64,000 nt of DNA, from positions 62,001 through 126,000 of the forward strand of contig NZ_JBFQGA010000006.1 in NCBI RefSeq assembly GCF_040932435.1. Direction: 5' to 3'. The notes below the pieces were generated by a model. It saw only the letters and a program-made list of their open reading frames with translations, searched no databases and was not told the DNA's origin. Shown here piece after piece: positions 33,128 through 41,590 of this stretch. This stretch comes from Kluyvera sp040932435. Its GTDB lineage: Bacteria > Pseudomonadota > Gammaproteobacteria > Enterobacterales > Enterobacteriaceae. The first letter of the stretch is position 1; each line of letters begins with the position of its first letter. The position numbers were made by a program, and so were the translations under genes.

Positions 33128-33919
33128 ATGTCAGCAGCGGATTTGGACAAGCAGCCAGATTCTGTCTCTTCGGTACTAAAGGTTTTTGGTATCCTGCAGG
33201 CACTTGGCGAAGAACGCGAAATCGGTATTACTGAACTTTCGCAGCGCGTCATGATGTCAAAAAGCACCGTTTATCGCTTTTTGCAGACCATGAAATCATT
33301 GGGGTACGTTGCCCAGGAAGGGGAATCCGAGAAGTATTCGCTCACGCTGAAGCTGTTTGAGTTGGGTGCTCGCGCATTACAGAACGTCGATTTGATCCGC
33401 AGTGCGGATATCCAAATGCGTGAACTCTCTCGTCTAACGAAAGAAACGGTCCACCTTGGGGCGCTGGATGAAGACAGCATTGTCTACATCCACAAAATCG
33501 ACTCCATGTACAACCTGCGCATGTACTCCCGCGTCGGTCGTCGTAACCCGCTGTACAGTACAGCAATTGGTAAAGTGCTGCTGGCCTGGCGTGAAACTGA
33601 CGAAGTACGTCAGATTCTTGAAGGCGTGGAATACAAGTGCAGCACCGAGCGCACCATTGCGAGTACCGATGAACTGATCACCGTACTCGAGCAGGTGCGT
33701 AAACAGGGTTATGGCGAGGACAACGAAGAGCAGGAAGAAGGTTTGCGCTGTATCGGCGTACCGGTATTCGACCGTTTTGGCGTGGTTATCGCTGGGTTAA
33801 GTATCTCTTTCCCAACGCTGCGTTTCTCAGAAGAGCGTCTGCATGAGTATGTAGAGATGTTGCATACCGCAGCGCGTAAAATTTCAGAGCAGATGGGTTA
33901 CAACAATTATCCATTCTAA
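33128..33919 (+). CDS. kdgR: KdgR, IclR-family repressor of pectin/uronate degradation genes
   Basis: 263 residues. N-terminal winged helix (SSVLKVFGILQALGEER, ITELSQRVMMSKSTVYRFLQ), then the IclR effector domain (LGALDEDSIVYIHKID, RNPLYSTAIGKVLLAW, GYGEDNEEQEEGLRCIG). In enterobacteria it binds 2-keto-3-deoxygluconate and represses kdgK, kdgT, kdu and related genes. The uronate-polymer locus at 49-58 kb would feed this pathway, but I saw no convincing KdgR box there. Start ATG at 33128 with GATGAGGTG upstream. Confidence 0.95.
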   Translation: MSAADLDKQPDSVSSVLKVFGILQALGEEREIGITELSQRVMMSKSTVYRFLQTMKSLGYVAQEGESEKYSLTLKLFELGARALQNVDLIRSADIQMRELSRLTKETVHLGALDEDSIVYIHKIDSMYNLRMYSRVGRRNPLYSTAIGKVLLAWRETDEVRQILEGVEYKCSTERTIASTDELITVLEQVRKQGYGEDNEEQEEGLRCIGVPVFDRFGVVIAGLSISFPTLRFSEERLHEYVEMLHTAARKISEQMGYNNYPF

Positions 33920-33930
33920 GTCTGATAGTA

Positions 33931-33960
33931 AAAAGCCCGGCGATGACCGGGCTTTTTTTT
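33931..33960 (+). terminator. Terminator of kdgR
   Basis: Stem AAAAGCCCGG / CCGGGCTTTT with loop CGATGA and eight T at the end. Confidence 0.93.
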
Positions 33961-33968
33961 ATCTTTTA

Positions 33969-34208
33969 TTAGCCTTCATCGACTACGCTTGCGCTTTTGC
34001 GCAGCAGCGGGCAGCTTGATCTGCCGACAATGCCGTTATCCCCGTGCAGGTAAAATGCAGTACTGAATCCCTGCGCTGTCAGGTACTTACATTGCAACCC
34101 CAAACCTCCAGCCGTCTTCTGGCTTCCCGCGAGTACGCCATACCCGCTCAGGAGGACGCCAATGGCAACGATAACCAAAAAGACGATGGTTCTAATAAAC
34201 AGGCGCAT
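33969..34208 (-). CDS. yobH: YobH, small exported or membrane protein
   Basis: 79 residues, homologous to E. coli YobH (79). One N-terminal hydrophobic segment (residues about 5-27, TIVFLVIVAIGVLLSGYGVL) may be an anchor or signal; the rest has three cysteines (GLQCKYLTAQG and SSCPLLRKS). Lies between kdgR and mgrB on the opposite strand. AGGAATTCCT lies upstream of the ATG at 34208. Function unknown. Confidence 0.88.
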   Translation of the reverse strand: MRLFIRTIVFLVIVAIGVLLSGYGVLAGSQKTAGGLGLQCKYLTAQGFSTAFYLHGDNGIVGRSSCPLLRKSASVVDEG

Positions 34209-34376
34209 AGGAATTCCTCTTCTACTATTTGATCCATGGATACTACGTTACTTCGATAACCGATTGAAACAAGTCTATGATTCCTAAAATCGCTAGATGC
34301 TATTACAGTTAGCCGCGGTTTAAGGTTAGCATGCTAACTTGGTTGCATCTGATTAAGAAGTCATGCGGAGAATGGA

Positions 34377-34520
34377 GTGAAAAAGTTTCGGTGGGTATTA
34401 CTGATACTCGTAATTGCTGCCTGTATGCTATTGTGGACGCAAATGATCAACGTAATGTGCGATCAGGACGTTCAGTTTTTTAGCGGCATATGCAGCATCA
34501 ACAGGTTCATACCCTGGTAA
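34377..34520 (+). CDS. mgrB: MgrB, small membrane inhibitor of PhoQ
   Basis: 47 residues, too short for many gene callers. One transmembrane helix (KFRWVLLILVIAACMLLW) and a periplasmic tail with Cys28 and Cys39 (MCDQDVQFFSGICSI), the redox-sensitive pair, ending NRFIPW as in E. coli MgrB. It binds PhoQ and lowers PhoP activity; its loss in Enterobacteriaceae is a known route to polymyxin resistance. The start is GTG at 34377, with GGAG upstream. In E. coli it is activated by PhoP; a GGTTTA half-site at 34317-34322 is visible but a full direct repeat is not clear. Confidence 0.95.
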   Translation: MKKFRWVLLILVIAACMLLWTQMINVMCDQDVQFFSGICSINRFIPW

Positions 34521-34593
34521 AACATTTTTACTGACAGCGATTTCCTTCCGTAGCCTGAGTGGTAGAATAGATCGTTCCTTTTGAGGTGGTAAA

Positions 34594-34887
34594 ATGAGTG
34601 ATCTAGTAAGTTCTGGGGCCTTAAATCTGGTTTCACTGGCATTATCCTTTCTCTTGTTGTTAGTCGGTCTGGTTTTGTGGTTTTTTGTGAATCGCGCCAG
34701 TTCTCGTGCTAACGAACAAATCGAACTCCTTGAATCGTTGCTCGACCAGCAAAAACGCCAAAATGCGTTGCTGCGTCGTTTGTGCGAAGCAAATGAGCCC
34801 GAGAAAAAAGAGGAAGATGCGCCTAAGGCTGAAGCTGTAGAAGAAGATAAAGAAGACGATTTTATCCGCTTAGTTGCAGAACGATAA
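34594..34887 (+). CDS. yebO: YebO, small membrane protein
   Basis: 97 residues, homologous to E. coli YebO (95). One membrane helix (about residues 10-32, LVSLALSFLLLLVGLVLWFF), then a coiled-coil-like segment (ANEQIELLESLLDQQKRQN) and a very acidic/basic C-terminus (KKEEDAPKAEAVEEDKEDD). GAGGTGGT precedes the ATG. An imperfect GC-rich hairpin at about 34907-34935 (CAGCCT / AGGCTG) may end its transcript. Function unknown. Confidence 0.9.
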   Translation: MSDLVSSGALNLVSLALSFLLLLVGLVLWFFVNRASSRANEQIELLESLLDQQKRQNALLRRLCEANEPEKKEEDAPKAEAVEEDKEDDFIRLVAER

Positions 34888-35643
34888 TTTCGTAGTATGA
34901 CGACTCCGGTCAGCCTGCAATAGGCTGCCGGACGTAACCCGATGCCCTTTTCTGGTGCATCTTATGATATTAACCCTCTGATTATTCCCCTTGCGTTGCC
35001 CTAGCGTCTTTTTGCGCAACCGATGGTGTTTTTTTGCGCACAATTCAACGTCAGCACCAAGTTCAGCAATCTATAACGATATGTTATTGTTATTGGAGCC
35101 TCATTTAAGTTATTCCCTATGCCTCGAATATATTATGGCTCGGTTTTGTATAGTATCCCTGCTTAATTAATAGCCGGGCAATCTGCATTAAATTAGCGAA
35201 ACGTTTTTATTGCGTCGTAATGAGGCAATGTCACAAAATTTTCATTATTTTAGTGCAAACTCGATGCGTTATTAACCAGACGGGTCGTGTAAGTACTCCG
35301 CGCAAATGTTCGGACCTTATAACAACCGCTGGAATGACTGATGGAAAAGTTATAGCAAAAATATATCTTACGATATAAAGAAAGTGGATGCGGCTAACAT
35401 GAATCTGAATACGGATAAATCATGAGGTTTTGTGAAAAAAGTCTTACGTTACCGTAAGCTAGGTCACATTTCAGTCCTGCTAACATTCCATCCTTCGCGT
35501 GCCACAGCGCGTGGAAATGCGTAAGTGGACAAATGATTTGTTGTGATTTGTGCGGCCGATCGAGACACGTTTAAAAATGGCTTGCCATTAATTACGTAGT
35601 ATGTGATAACACGTTTTGGGTTAAACGAGGTACAGTTCTGTTT
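34888..35643. other. Long intergenic region upstream of yobF-cspC
   Basis: 756 bases without a supported gene. The part from 34950 to 35300 is AT-rich and should hold the yobF-cspC promoter; a long leader is expected from the E. coli arrangement. A 31-codon GTG frame at 35433 lacks a ribosome site. Confidence 0.5.
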
Positions 35644-35760
35644 ATGTATGGCATTATCAGTAAAGAAGTTATGAGTAAAGACGTTGACGTTGAATACCAC
35701 TTCTCTGCCGAACCTTATATTAGTGCCGCATGCAGTCATGTCTCAGTTTTATCTATATGA
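35644..35760 (+). CDS. yobF: YobF, small stress-related protein (short form)
   Basis: 38 residues (MYGIISKEVMSKDVDVEYHF, then SAEPYISAACSHVSVLSI) matching the first four fifths of E. coli YobF (47 residues: same SKEV, DVEY, FSAEPYI, SVLS). The stop TGA at 35758 comes about nine residues early relative to E. coli, where the chain ends CLRAKKTI-like. It lies 42 bases before cspC and is co-transcribed with it. In E. coli the protein level rises in heat and other stress by a post-transcriptional route. Confidence 0.82.
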   Translation: MYGIISKEVMSKDVDVEYHFSAEPYISAACSHVSVLSI

Positions 35761-35802
35761 AAACGCCTGCGGGCGCAGAAAACACTCTAAGGAATTTTGC
35801 AA

Positions 35803-36012
35803 ATGGCAAAGATTAAAGGTCAAGTTAAGTGGTTCAACGAGTCTAAAGGTTTTGGCTTCATTACTCCTGCTGACGGCAGCAAAGATGTGTTCGTACACTT
35901 CTCTGCAATCCAGGGTAACGGCTTCAAAACTCTGGCTGAAGGCCAGAACGTTGAGTTCGAAATTCAGGACGGCCAGAAAGGCCCAGCGGCTGTTAACGTA
36001 ACCGCTATCTGA
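35803..36012 (+). CDS. cspC: CspC, constitutive cold-shock-domain protein
   Basis: 69 residues, essentially identical to E. coli CspC: RNP1 KGFGFI, RNP2 VFVHFS. It binds RNA, melts structure and stabilises rpoS mRNA at 37 degrees. ATG at 35803 has AAGGA 9 bases upstream; an in-frame codon two positions earlier is not needed. High conservation contrasts with the divergent cspG-like gene at 18 kb. Terminator follows. Confidence 0.97.
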
Positions 36013-36060
36013 TTCGACATCACTGATCTTGCGGCGCATCAGCGCATCATTATCAGACAT

Positions 36061-36092
36061 AAAGCCTCGCAACCGCGGGGCTTTATCATTTT
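36061..36092 (+). terminator. Terminator of yobF-cspC
   Basis: Hairpin AAAGCC-TCGC / GCG-GGGCTTT with an AACC loop, followed by ATCATTTTTA. Confidence 0.8.
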
Positions 36093-36179
36093 TACCCCGC
36101 CTATTTACCGCCGCTTCACCTTTCTCCCTTGCTCGAATAGCGGTACACTTTCGCCCTTTGAGATTATGCCGGAGTCGTT

Positions 36180-36977
36180 ATGTCCTACAGTTGTCCGCTC
36201 TGCCACGCGCCCCTTACGCGCAGCGGCAATAGTTACCTTTGCCCACAGCGTCATCAGTTTGACCAGGCGAAAGAGGGCTACGTCAATCTCCTGCCGGTAC
36301 AGCATAAACGTTCCCGTACGCCGGGTGACAGCGCAGAAATGATGCAGGCACGTCGGGCATTTCTTGATGCCGAGCATTATCAACCATTGCGCGATGCCGT
36401 GAGCGCGAAGTTAAGTGCCATTAAACCGGAACAACTGCTGGACATTGGTTGTGGGGAAGGGTACTACACCCATGCTTTTGCCGCGCTCGCCAAGGAAACT
36501 TGGGGGCTAGATGTTTCAAAAACGGCGGTACGTTACGGCGCAAAGCGCTATCCACAGGTCAATTTCTGCGTAGCCTCCAGCCAGCGTTTACCGTTTGACG
36601 ATGCCAGCATGGATACGGTGATACGTATTTACGCGCCCTGCAATCCGACGGAGCTTAAGCGGGTGGTGAAACCAGGCGGTTGGGTCATCACGGTCACGCC
36701 TGGACCACGTCATTTGCTCGAAATGAAAGGGCTTATCTATAGCGAAGTACAGCTGCACGCGCCGCATTCTGAAGTGCTTGATGGGTTTACGCTGCAAGAA
36801 CATGAGGCGTTAGCCTATCCGATGCGTTTACGCGCCGAAGAGGCCGTTACGCTACTGCAGATGACGCCGTTTGCATGGCGGGCTAAGCCGGAAGTATGGG
36901 AATTGTTGAAGCAACAGGAATGGTTTGACTGCCAGACGGATTTCGCGATTCACGCCTGGCAAAGAGATATCGATTAA
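36180..36977 (+). CDS. rlmA: RlmA, 23S rRNA m1G745 methyltransferase
   Basis: 265 residues. N-terminal zinc finger with ligands Cys5, Cys8, Cys21 and His25 (SCPLCHAPL, YLCPQRHQF), then the SAM-binding Rossmann domain with motif I LLDIGCGEGYYT. It methylates N1 of G745 in helix 35 of 23S rRNA. ATG at 36180; GGAGT upstream. It converges with mntP, whose last four bases overlap its end. Confidence 0.95.
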   Translation: MSYSCPLCHAPLTRSGNSYLCPQRHQFDQAKEGYVNLLPVQHKRSRTPGDSAEMMQARRAFLDAEHYQPLRDAVSAKLSAIKPEQLLDIGCGEGYYTHAFAALAKETWGLDVSKTAVRYGAKRYPQVNFCVASSQRLPFDDASMDTVIRIYAPCNPTELKRVVKPGGWVITVTPGPRHLLEMKGLIYSEVQLHAPHSEVLDGFTLQEHEALAYPMRLRAEEAVTLLQMTPFAWRAKPEVWELLKQQEWFDCQTDFAIHAWQRDID

Positions 36978-37543
36978 CCCATGTAGTGCGCGTAGAGGAT
37001 CTGCGCGCCAATGGCAATCAGCACGATCCCACCGAGAATTTCCGCCCGCTTGCCGAGCAGTGGGCCAATAAAGCGACCAACCATCATACCCAGCGTCGAC
37101 ATAATGAAGGTTGCGCAGCCAATTGCGAACGCGGTGGCAAGAATATTCACCTGCAGGAAAGCTAAACCAACGCCGACCGCCATAGCGTCGAGGCTGGTGG
37201 CAATCGCGGTGGTTACCAGTAGCCAGAAGCCGTGACGACGCGGCGCTTGTTGATCCTCTTCCTCATCACTGCCGCGAAAACCTTCAATGACCATTCGCCC
37301 ACCGAGGAACACCAGCAGCACGAAGGCGACCCAATGACTCCATTCCATGACGAACTGGCTGGCTAGCATGCCCAGACCCCAACCGACCAGAGGCGTGATC
37401 GTTTCTATTGCGCCAAAAATCAGGCCGGTGCGTAAGGCTTCAGAAAACTTGGGTTTATGCAGCGTTGCGCCTTTCCCGATTGATGCGGCAAATGCATCCA
37501 TCGACATACCGAAGGCAAGAAGAATCGTAGCGGTTAAATTCAT
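36974..37543 (-). CDS. mntP: MntP, manganese exporter
   Basis: 189 residues with six membrane helices; the conserved acidic residues FGMSMDAFAASIG (helix 1) and ATSLDAMAVGVG (middle repeat) fit the two-fold MntP fold. It exports Mn2+ and protects against Mn toxicity. The upstream region carries a yybP-ykoY riboswitch, and a Fur-box-like site lies further up, so expression should follow Mn and perhaps iron state. ATG at 37543. Confidence 0.96.
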   Translation of the reverse strand: MNLTATILLAFGMSMDAFAASIGKGATLHKPKFSEALRTGLIFGAIETITPLVGWGLGMLASQFVMEWSHWVAFVLLVFLGGRMVIEGFRGSDEEEDQQAPRRHGFWLLVTTAIATSLDAMAVGVGLAFLQVNILATAFAIGCATFIMSTLGMMVGRFIGPLLGKRAEILGGIVLIAIGAQILYAHYMG

Positions 37544-37611
37544 GAAGATGTCCGGACCGGGAAGTTTCCATATGACACATTACCGCCCCCAGTAATCAGC
37601 AGTGAATGCGT

Positions 37612-37735
37612 CTATGGTCTCGCTTGACTACAGTGTGTAATCCGTACGCACCACGTTTTTCAACGAGTATGTTGACACGTACATTTCCATGGGATGGAAA
37701 TTAGCTACTCCCCAACGACGGGCGCAACCTTAACA
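37612..37735 (-). ncRNA. yybP-ykoY manganese riboswitch of mntP
   Basis: On the minus strand the leader contains the family core: GGGGAGTAGC, then a hairpin (ATTTCCATCCCATGGAAAT), ACATACTCG, GGTGCGTACGGATT and CAAGCGAGACC. These match the E. coli mntP element. Mn2+ binding folds the aptamer and frees translation of the exporter about 70 bases downstream. Confidence 0.9.
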
Positions 37736-37785
37736 TATTTTTATAATATAAAACAACAATAGGCATTGTATATTTTATCGTTTAA

Positions 37786-37800
37786 TGATAACGATTTTCA
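37786..37800. promoter_or_regulatory. Fur-box-like site upstream of mntP
   Basis: TGATAACGATTTTCA matches the 7-1-7 Fur consensus TGATAATGATTATCA at most positions. It lies just upstream of the likely mntP promoter. Pattern match only. Confidence 0.5.
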
Positions 37801-37923
37801 TTTAGATTTATTGCGTAATCAAGGCGTTAATAAATATCGGGGGATTTTGTGGAATAAACATAGCCAACGCTATATTCGTTCTGCTGTTAAATAGAACAGA
37901 TATAGCGATGGCTATATTTTAAA

Positions 37924-38382
37924 TCATTGAGATTTAAGGAGAAGCTTGTAGATGCGTTCCAGGTCGTCAATATTCTTTACGCGAACCAGCAGACGGCGTT
38001 GCTCTAATTGCATCACCAGGACGCCATCTTCAGATAAATTCATCTTTTGAATGCGGCTATATTTTATCCACACATTGGCAAAGAAAAAACCTTCCGTTTT
38101 AAAGATGATTTTTGGACTGCGGACCCAGAATAGATAAAAGCCCATCAGTGCCAGTGCACATAATAACCATGTGGTAATTAATGCACCGTGGTGGGTCACA
38201 TTGTTGTAAACCAGAATGACAATCAGGATGACGAAGATCACGCTGTCAACGCGACCAGGGCGCAGAAGAGGGACGGCGAGAAGGGTGGCGCCATGACGGC
38301 GGGGCATGATGAACTGATCGTAAATGGCGAAAGCCAGCAGTGCGATGATGAAAAAGACCAGTACCAGATCCGTTATGGACAT
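37924..38382 (-). CDS. yobD: YobD, DUF986 inner-membrane protein
   Basis: 152 residues from ATG 38382 (MSITDLVLVFF), same length as E. coli YobD. Hydrophobic helices near residues 3-22, about 50-68 and 75-95, then a C-terminal cytosolic part (SPKIIFKTEGFFFANVWIKY, EDGVLVMQLEQRRLLVRV). A frame extended by ten codons overlaps the man terminator and is unlikely. Downstream of manXYZ, separated by a terminator. Function unknown. Confidence 0.92.
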   Translation of the reverse strand: MSITDLVLVFFIIALLAFAIYDQFIMPRRHGATLLAVPLLRPGRVDSVIFVILIVILVYNNVTHHGALITTWLLCALALMGFYLFWVRSPKIIFKTEGFFFANVWIKYSRIQKMNLSEDGVLVMQLEQRRLLVRVKNIDDLERIYKLLLKSQ

Positions 38383-38394
38383 TAAGCCTCCAAA

Positions 38395-38425
38395 TAAAAA
38401 AACCGGGGGCATAGCCCCCGGCGTA
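38395..38425 (-). terminator. Terminator of manXYZ
   Basis: On the minus strand the stem CCGGGGGC / GCCCCCGG (loop TAT-type) is followed by TTTTTTATTTGG. Confidence 0.92.
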
Positions 38426-38434
38426 CTTCAGATA

Positions 38435-39286
38435 TTACAGACCCAGCAGGCCGATTGCGTAACCCACGATACCGATGACGAAGAAGCCAACGATGATCCA
38501 CAGGGCGTTAACTTTCTTACGCAGCAGCCACATACAGGCGAAGGTCAACAGCAGCGGCACCAGACCCGGCATCAGCTGGTCAAGGATGGTCTGCACGGTG
38601 GTCACACGAGTCTGGCCATCCTGACCGGTGATGGTTGATACCACCAGCGGGATGTTTACGTGTGTCCACTTGTTCACCAAGGCCCCCATGACAAACAGGC
38701 CGAGGATTGACGCCCCCTCAGTCAGTTTCTGCAGGAAGCCGCCGCCCATATCGGAAACGATGTCGATACCTTTACGGTAACCGTAAGCCACGCCGTAGTA
38801 ACGGGTTGCCAGACGAACAACGTTGAACAGGATGAAGAACAGCAGTGGCCCAAGCAGGCTACCGCTCATCGCGATCCCGGCACCCAGTGCCGCGAAGACC
38901 GGACGCACGGTACCCCAGAAGATTGGGTCACCAACGCCTGCCAGCGGACCCATCAGGCCAACTTTGATACCGTTGATTGCCGCATCGTCAATCTCAGCAC
39001 CGTTTGCACGCTGTTCTTCCATCGCCAGCGTAACGCCCAGTACTGGCGCTGCTACGTATGGATGGGTGTTAAAGAATTCCAAGTGACGCTTGATAGCCTG
39101 CTTACGTGCATCGTTGTTCTCTGGGTACAGGCGTTTGATCGCCGGAACCATGGAGAAACAAAAGCCCAGCGCCTGCATACGTTCGAAGTTCCATGAACCT
39201 TGGAACAGGTTTGAACGAAGGAACACGCCACGAATATCACTCGGAGTGAGTTTTTTCTCGGTGGTAGTTTTAGTCACATCAACCAT
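38435..39286 (-). CDS. manZ: ManZ, mannose PTS component IID
   Basis: 283 residues from ATG 39286 (MVDVTKTT), the E. coli length; a GTG three codons up is possible but AGGTGA spacing favours the ATG. Membrane component of the mannose/glucose/glucosamine PTS permease with ManY; hallmark LTPSDIRGVFLRSNLFQGSW and GPLAGVGDPIFWGTVRPV. C-terminal membrane helices ALWIIVGFFVIGIVG. Starts 12 bases after manY. Also part of the receptor for some phages and bacteriocins. Confidence 0.97.
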   Translation of the reverse strand: MVDVTKTTTEKKLTPSDIRGVFLRSNLFQGSWNFERMQALGFCFSMVPAIKRLYPENNDARKQAIKRHLEFFNTHPYVAAPVLGVTLAMEEQRANGAEIDDAAINGIKVGLMGPLAGVGDPIFWGTVRPVFAALGAGIAMSGSLLGPLLFFILFNVVRLATRYYGVAYGYRKGIDIVSDMGGGFLQKLTEGASILGLFVMGALVNKWTHVNIPLVVSTITGQDGQTRVTTVQTILDQLMPGLVPLLLTFACMWLLRKKVNALWIIVGFFVIGIVGYAIGLLGL

Positions 39287-39298
39287 TTCGCTCACCTG

Positions 39299-40099
39299 TT
39301 AGTCCAATTCGTTATCAAGATCGTTAGCACCCGCTGCCTGAGCAGGAGCACCTGCAACGCGGTTATATTTCGGGCTCAGCTGGATGTAGAGGATAGCCAT
39401 TACTGCGCCAATCACGCCCAGAGCAACCAGGTTGAAGTCAGTGAACGCTGCGGTAACGAAGCCAAGGTAGAAGAATGGCATCAGGTAGCCTGCGCGCATC
39501 ATGTTGATGACCATCGCATAACCAACCACCACGATCATACCACCGGCGATGTTCAGACCGCTGGTGACGACTTCCGGAATGGCATTCAGCATGTTCTGAA
39601 CTTCGCTGGTACCGACGGAAACAGCAACAATAACGGCTGGGATTGCAATACGCATCGCCTGCAGGAACAGGGAAGAGACGTGGATCCAAGACAGCGCTGT
39701 CAGGTTACCGTTATCTGCCGCTTTATCCGCTGCGTGCTGGAATGCCACGGTGATAGTACGAACGATGATGGTCAGAACCTGGCCTGCTGCCGCCAGAGGG
39801 ATAGCCAGGGCGATACCTGCACCAATGCCCTGATGACCGGCAATAACCAGAATGGTGGAAATAATTGATGCGAGTGCGGCATCAGGTGCAACAGCAGCAC
39901 CGATGTTCATCCAACCCAGCGCGATCATTTCCAGGGTACCACCGATGATAATACCGGTTTTCATGTCCCCAAGAACGATACCGACCAGGGTACAGGCGAC
40001 CAGCGGACGGTGGAACTGAAATTCATCGAGTATGGATTCCATACCCGCAATACATGCGACGATGAACACCAGCACAATCTGAAGAGTGGTAATCTCCAT
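39299..40099 (-). CDS. manY: ManY, mannose PTS component IIC
   Basis: 266 residues, as in E. coli. Polytopic membrane protein with the IIC-Man signature LGDMKTGIIIGGTLEMIALGWMNIG near residues 44-68 and further membrane spans. It forms the sugar channel together with ManZ. The C-terminus is Ala/Asp-rich (APAQAAGANDLDNELD). 60 bases after manX. Confidence 0.97.
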   Translation of the reverse strand: MEITTLQIVLVFIVACIAGMESILDEFQFHRPLVACTLVGIVLGDMKTGIIIGGTLEMIALGWMNIGAAVAPDAALASIISTILVIAGHQGIGAGIALAIPLAAAGQVLTIIVRTITVAFQHAADKAADNGNLTALSWIHVSSLFLQAMRIAIPAVIVAVSVGTSEVQNMLNAIPEVVTSGLNIAGGMIVVVGYAMVINMMRAGYLMPFFYLGFVTAAFTDFNLVALGVIGAVMAILYIQLSPKYNRVAGAPAQAAGANDLDNELD

Positions 40100-40159
40100 T
40101 GTACTTCTCCTATTGCATATTCAGACTTAAGTGTGAAGGCTAAAAATGTTGCCTCGCGG

Positions 40160-41134
40160 TTACTTCGCGATTTTGGCAATCAAATCCATCATTTTCAGTT
40201 TCTGATCGGTGGAAACCTTACGGACTTCCAGTTCGATCCCACGTGCGTTCAGTTTGGTAAAGGCCTCAATATCCTTCTCGTCAACGGAAACAGCGTTGTT
40301 TACCTGGGTTTTACCCTGGCGGAACGCCATACCACCAACGTTTACTGAGGTCACTTTTACGCCGCCTTCCACGATACGTTCAACGTCGGTCGGGTTAGTG
40401 AACAGCAGCATCACACGTTCACCCGCGTATTTCGGGTTGTTGTAAACGCGGATCATTTTAGCGACATCGACAACGTGTGCCGTGACGCCCGGAGGTGCAA
40501 CCTGAGTCAGCAATGTTTTACGCACGGTATCAGCGGCAACTTCATCGCTGACCACAATAATGCGTTTAACGTTGGTTTCTTTGGTCCAGCGGGTGGCTAC
40601 CTGACCGTGAATGAGACGGTCATCGATGCGCGCCAAGCCGATTACCATGTAATCGTTTGGACCCATTGGTTTTGCAGGAACTGCGGCTTTTGCGGCGGCC
40701 GGCGCTTGCGCGACTGCCGGAGCGGCTTTGACCACCGGTTGTGCTTTCAGCGCTTTTACGCCTTCGCTACCGGTTTCAACGGCCAGTGCGACCAGCTCGT
40801 CAAAGCTTGGGTTATCATCGCGAGCCATAAAGGTTTCGACCAGCATCGGAACGTTGACGCCAGCGATCACTTCGTAGTTTTCTTTATCAACAACAATGCG
40901 GCTCGCCGCGTTGAATGGGCTACCGCCCCAGGTGTCGACAAGGAACAATACGCCTTTGCTGGTATCAAGCTTCGCCAGCTGTGCGGTGTATTTTTCGATT
41001 AACGTTTCTGCATTCTCGCCAGGCACGAAATCGATCCAGCCAACATTCTCCTGCTCGCCCAACAGCATTTCTGCCGTTTTCAGCAGTTGCTCTGCTGCCC
41101 AACCATGTGTGCCTATTACAATAGCAATCGTCAC
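40160..41134 (-). CDS. manX: ManX, mannose PTS component IIAB
   Basis: 324 residues. IIA domain 1-130 with phospho-accepting His10 (IGTHGWAAEQ), an Ala/Pro-rich hinge (about 132-158) and the IIB domain with His176 (IDDRLIHGQV). It passes phosphate from HPr to the sugar. In E. coli the manX mRNA is repressed by SgrS and the operon by Mlc and activated by CRP; a Mlc/NagC-like operator is present upstream at 41315-41338. Confidence 0.97.
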   Translation of the reverse strand: MTIAIVIGTHGWAAEQLLKTAEMLLGEQENVGWIDFVPGENAETLIEKYTAQLAKLDTSKGVLFLVDTWGGSPFNAASRIVVDKENYEVIAGVNVPMLVETFMARDDNPSFDELVALAVETGSEGVKALKAQPVVKAAPAVAQAPAAAKAAVPAKPMGPNDYMVIGLARIDDRLIHGQVATRWTKETNVKRIIVVSDEVAADTVRKTLLTQVAPPGVTAHVVDVAKMIRVYNNPKYAGERVMLLFTNPTDVERIVEGGVKVTSVNVGGMAFRQGKTQVNNAVSVDEKDIEAFTKLNARGIELEVRKVSTDQKLKMMDLIAKIAK

Positions 41135-41314
41135 TTGCTACCTCCTTTTATTATCGTGAGTATCAGTAGGGGCTGATACCATTTGAGCCGATGTCGTAAC
41201 CGAATCGATTCAGACAAGGGTCAGAGAGATAAACCAATCATTACCGAGAATTATTTTAGACAGTGAAAGAATAATTAATGTGATGAAGATCCGTAATTTA
41301 GTTAAAGGGCCGCA

Positions 41315-41338
41315 ATTATTTTGCGGCGTAAAAAATAG
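41315..41338. promoter_or_regulatory. Mlc/NagC-type operator of manXYZ
   Basis: TTATTTT (41316-41322) and AAAAAATA (41330-41337) flank a GC-rich centre GCGGCGT, the A/T-arm dyad that Mlc and NagC recognise. It lies about 180 bases before the manX start. The gap 41135-41590 also holds the yoaE promoter; I saw no other clear element in it. Confidence 0.6.
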
Positions 41339-41590
41339 TCTTACATTTTGCAAAGACTGGTAAATCTATTCCAATATGTCTTTTTATTTTGCTATGTTAA
41401 CGCTTCGTTTAATCACACAGGAGTATAGGGCATCAGCCCGAAGTATGGATCGTCACCGACGCCTTTTCGCTTTTACCCGCTTTTGCGGCTCATCTTCCGG
41501 CCATGCGCGCCAACTTTTTCTATCGCCAAGTATCGTCTCGCTTAAACATGACATAGCGATGACCCGTCTTGTCTCTCGCTGGAGTGGTTT

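Noticed and set aside
35433..35528. 31-codon GTG frame with basic N-terminus upstream of yobF
   Set aside because: No ribosome site and no homologue known to me; likely chance.
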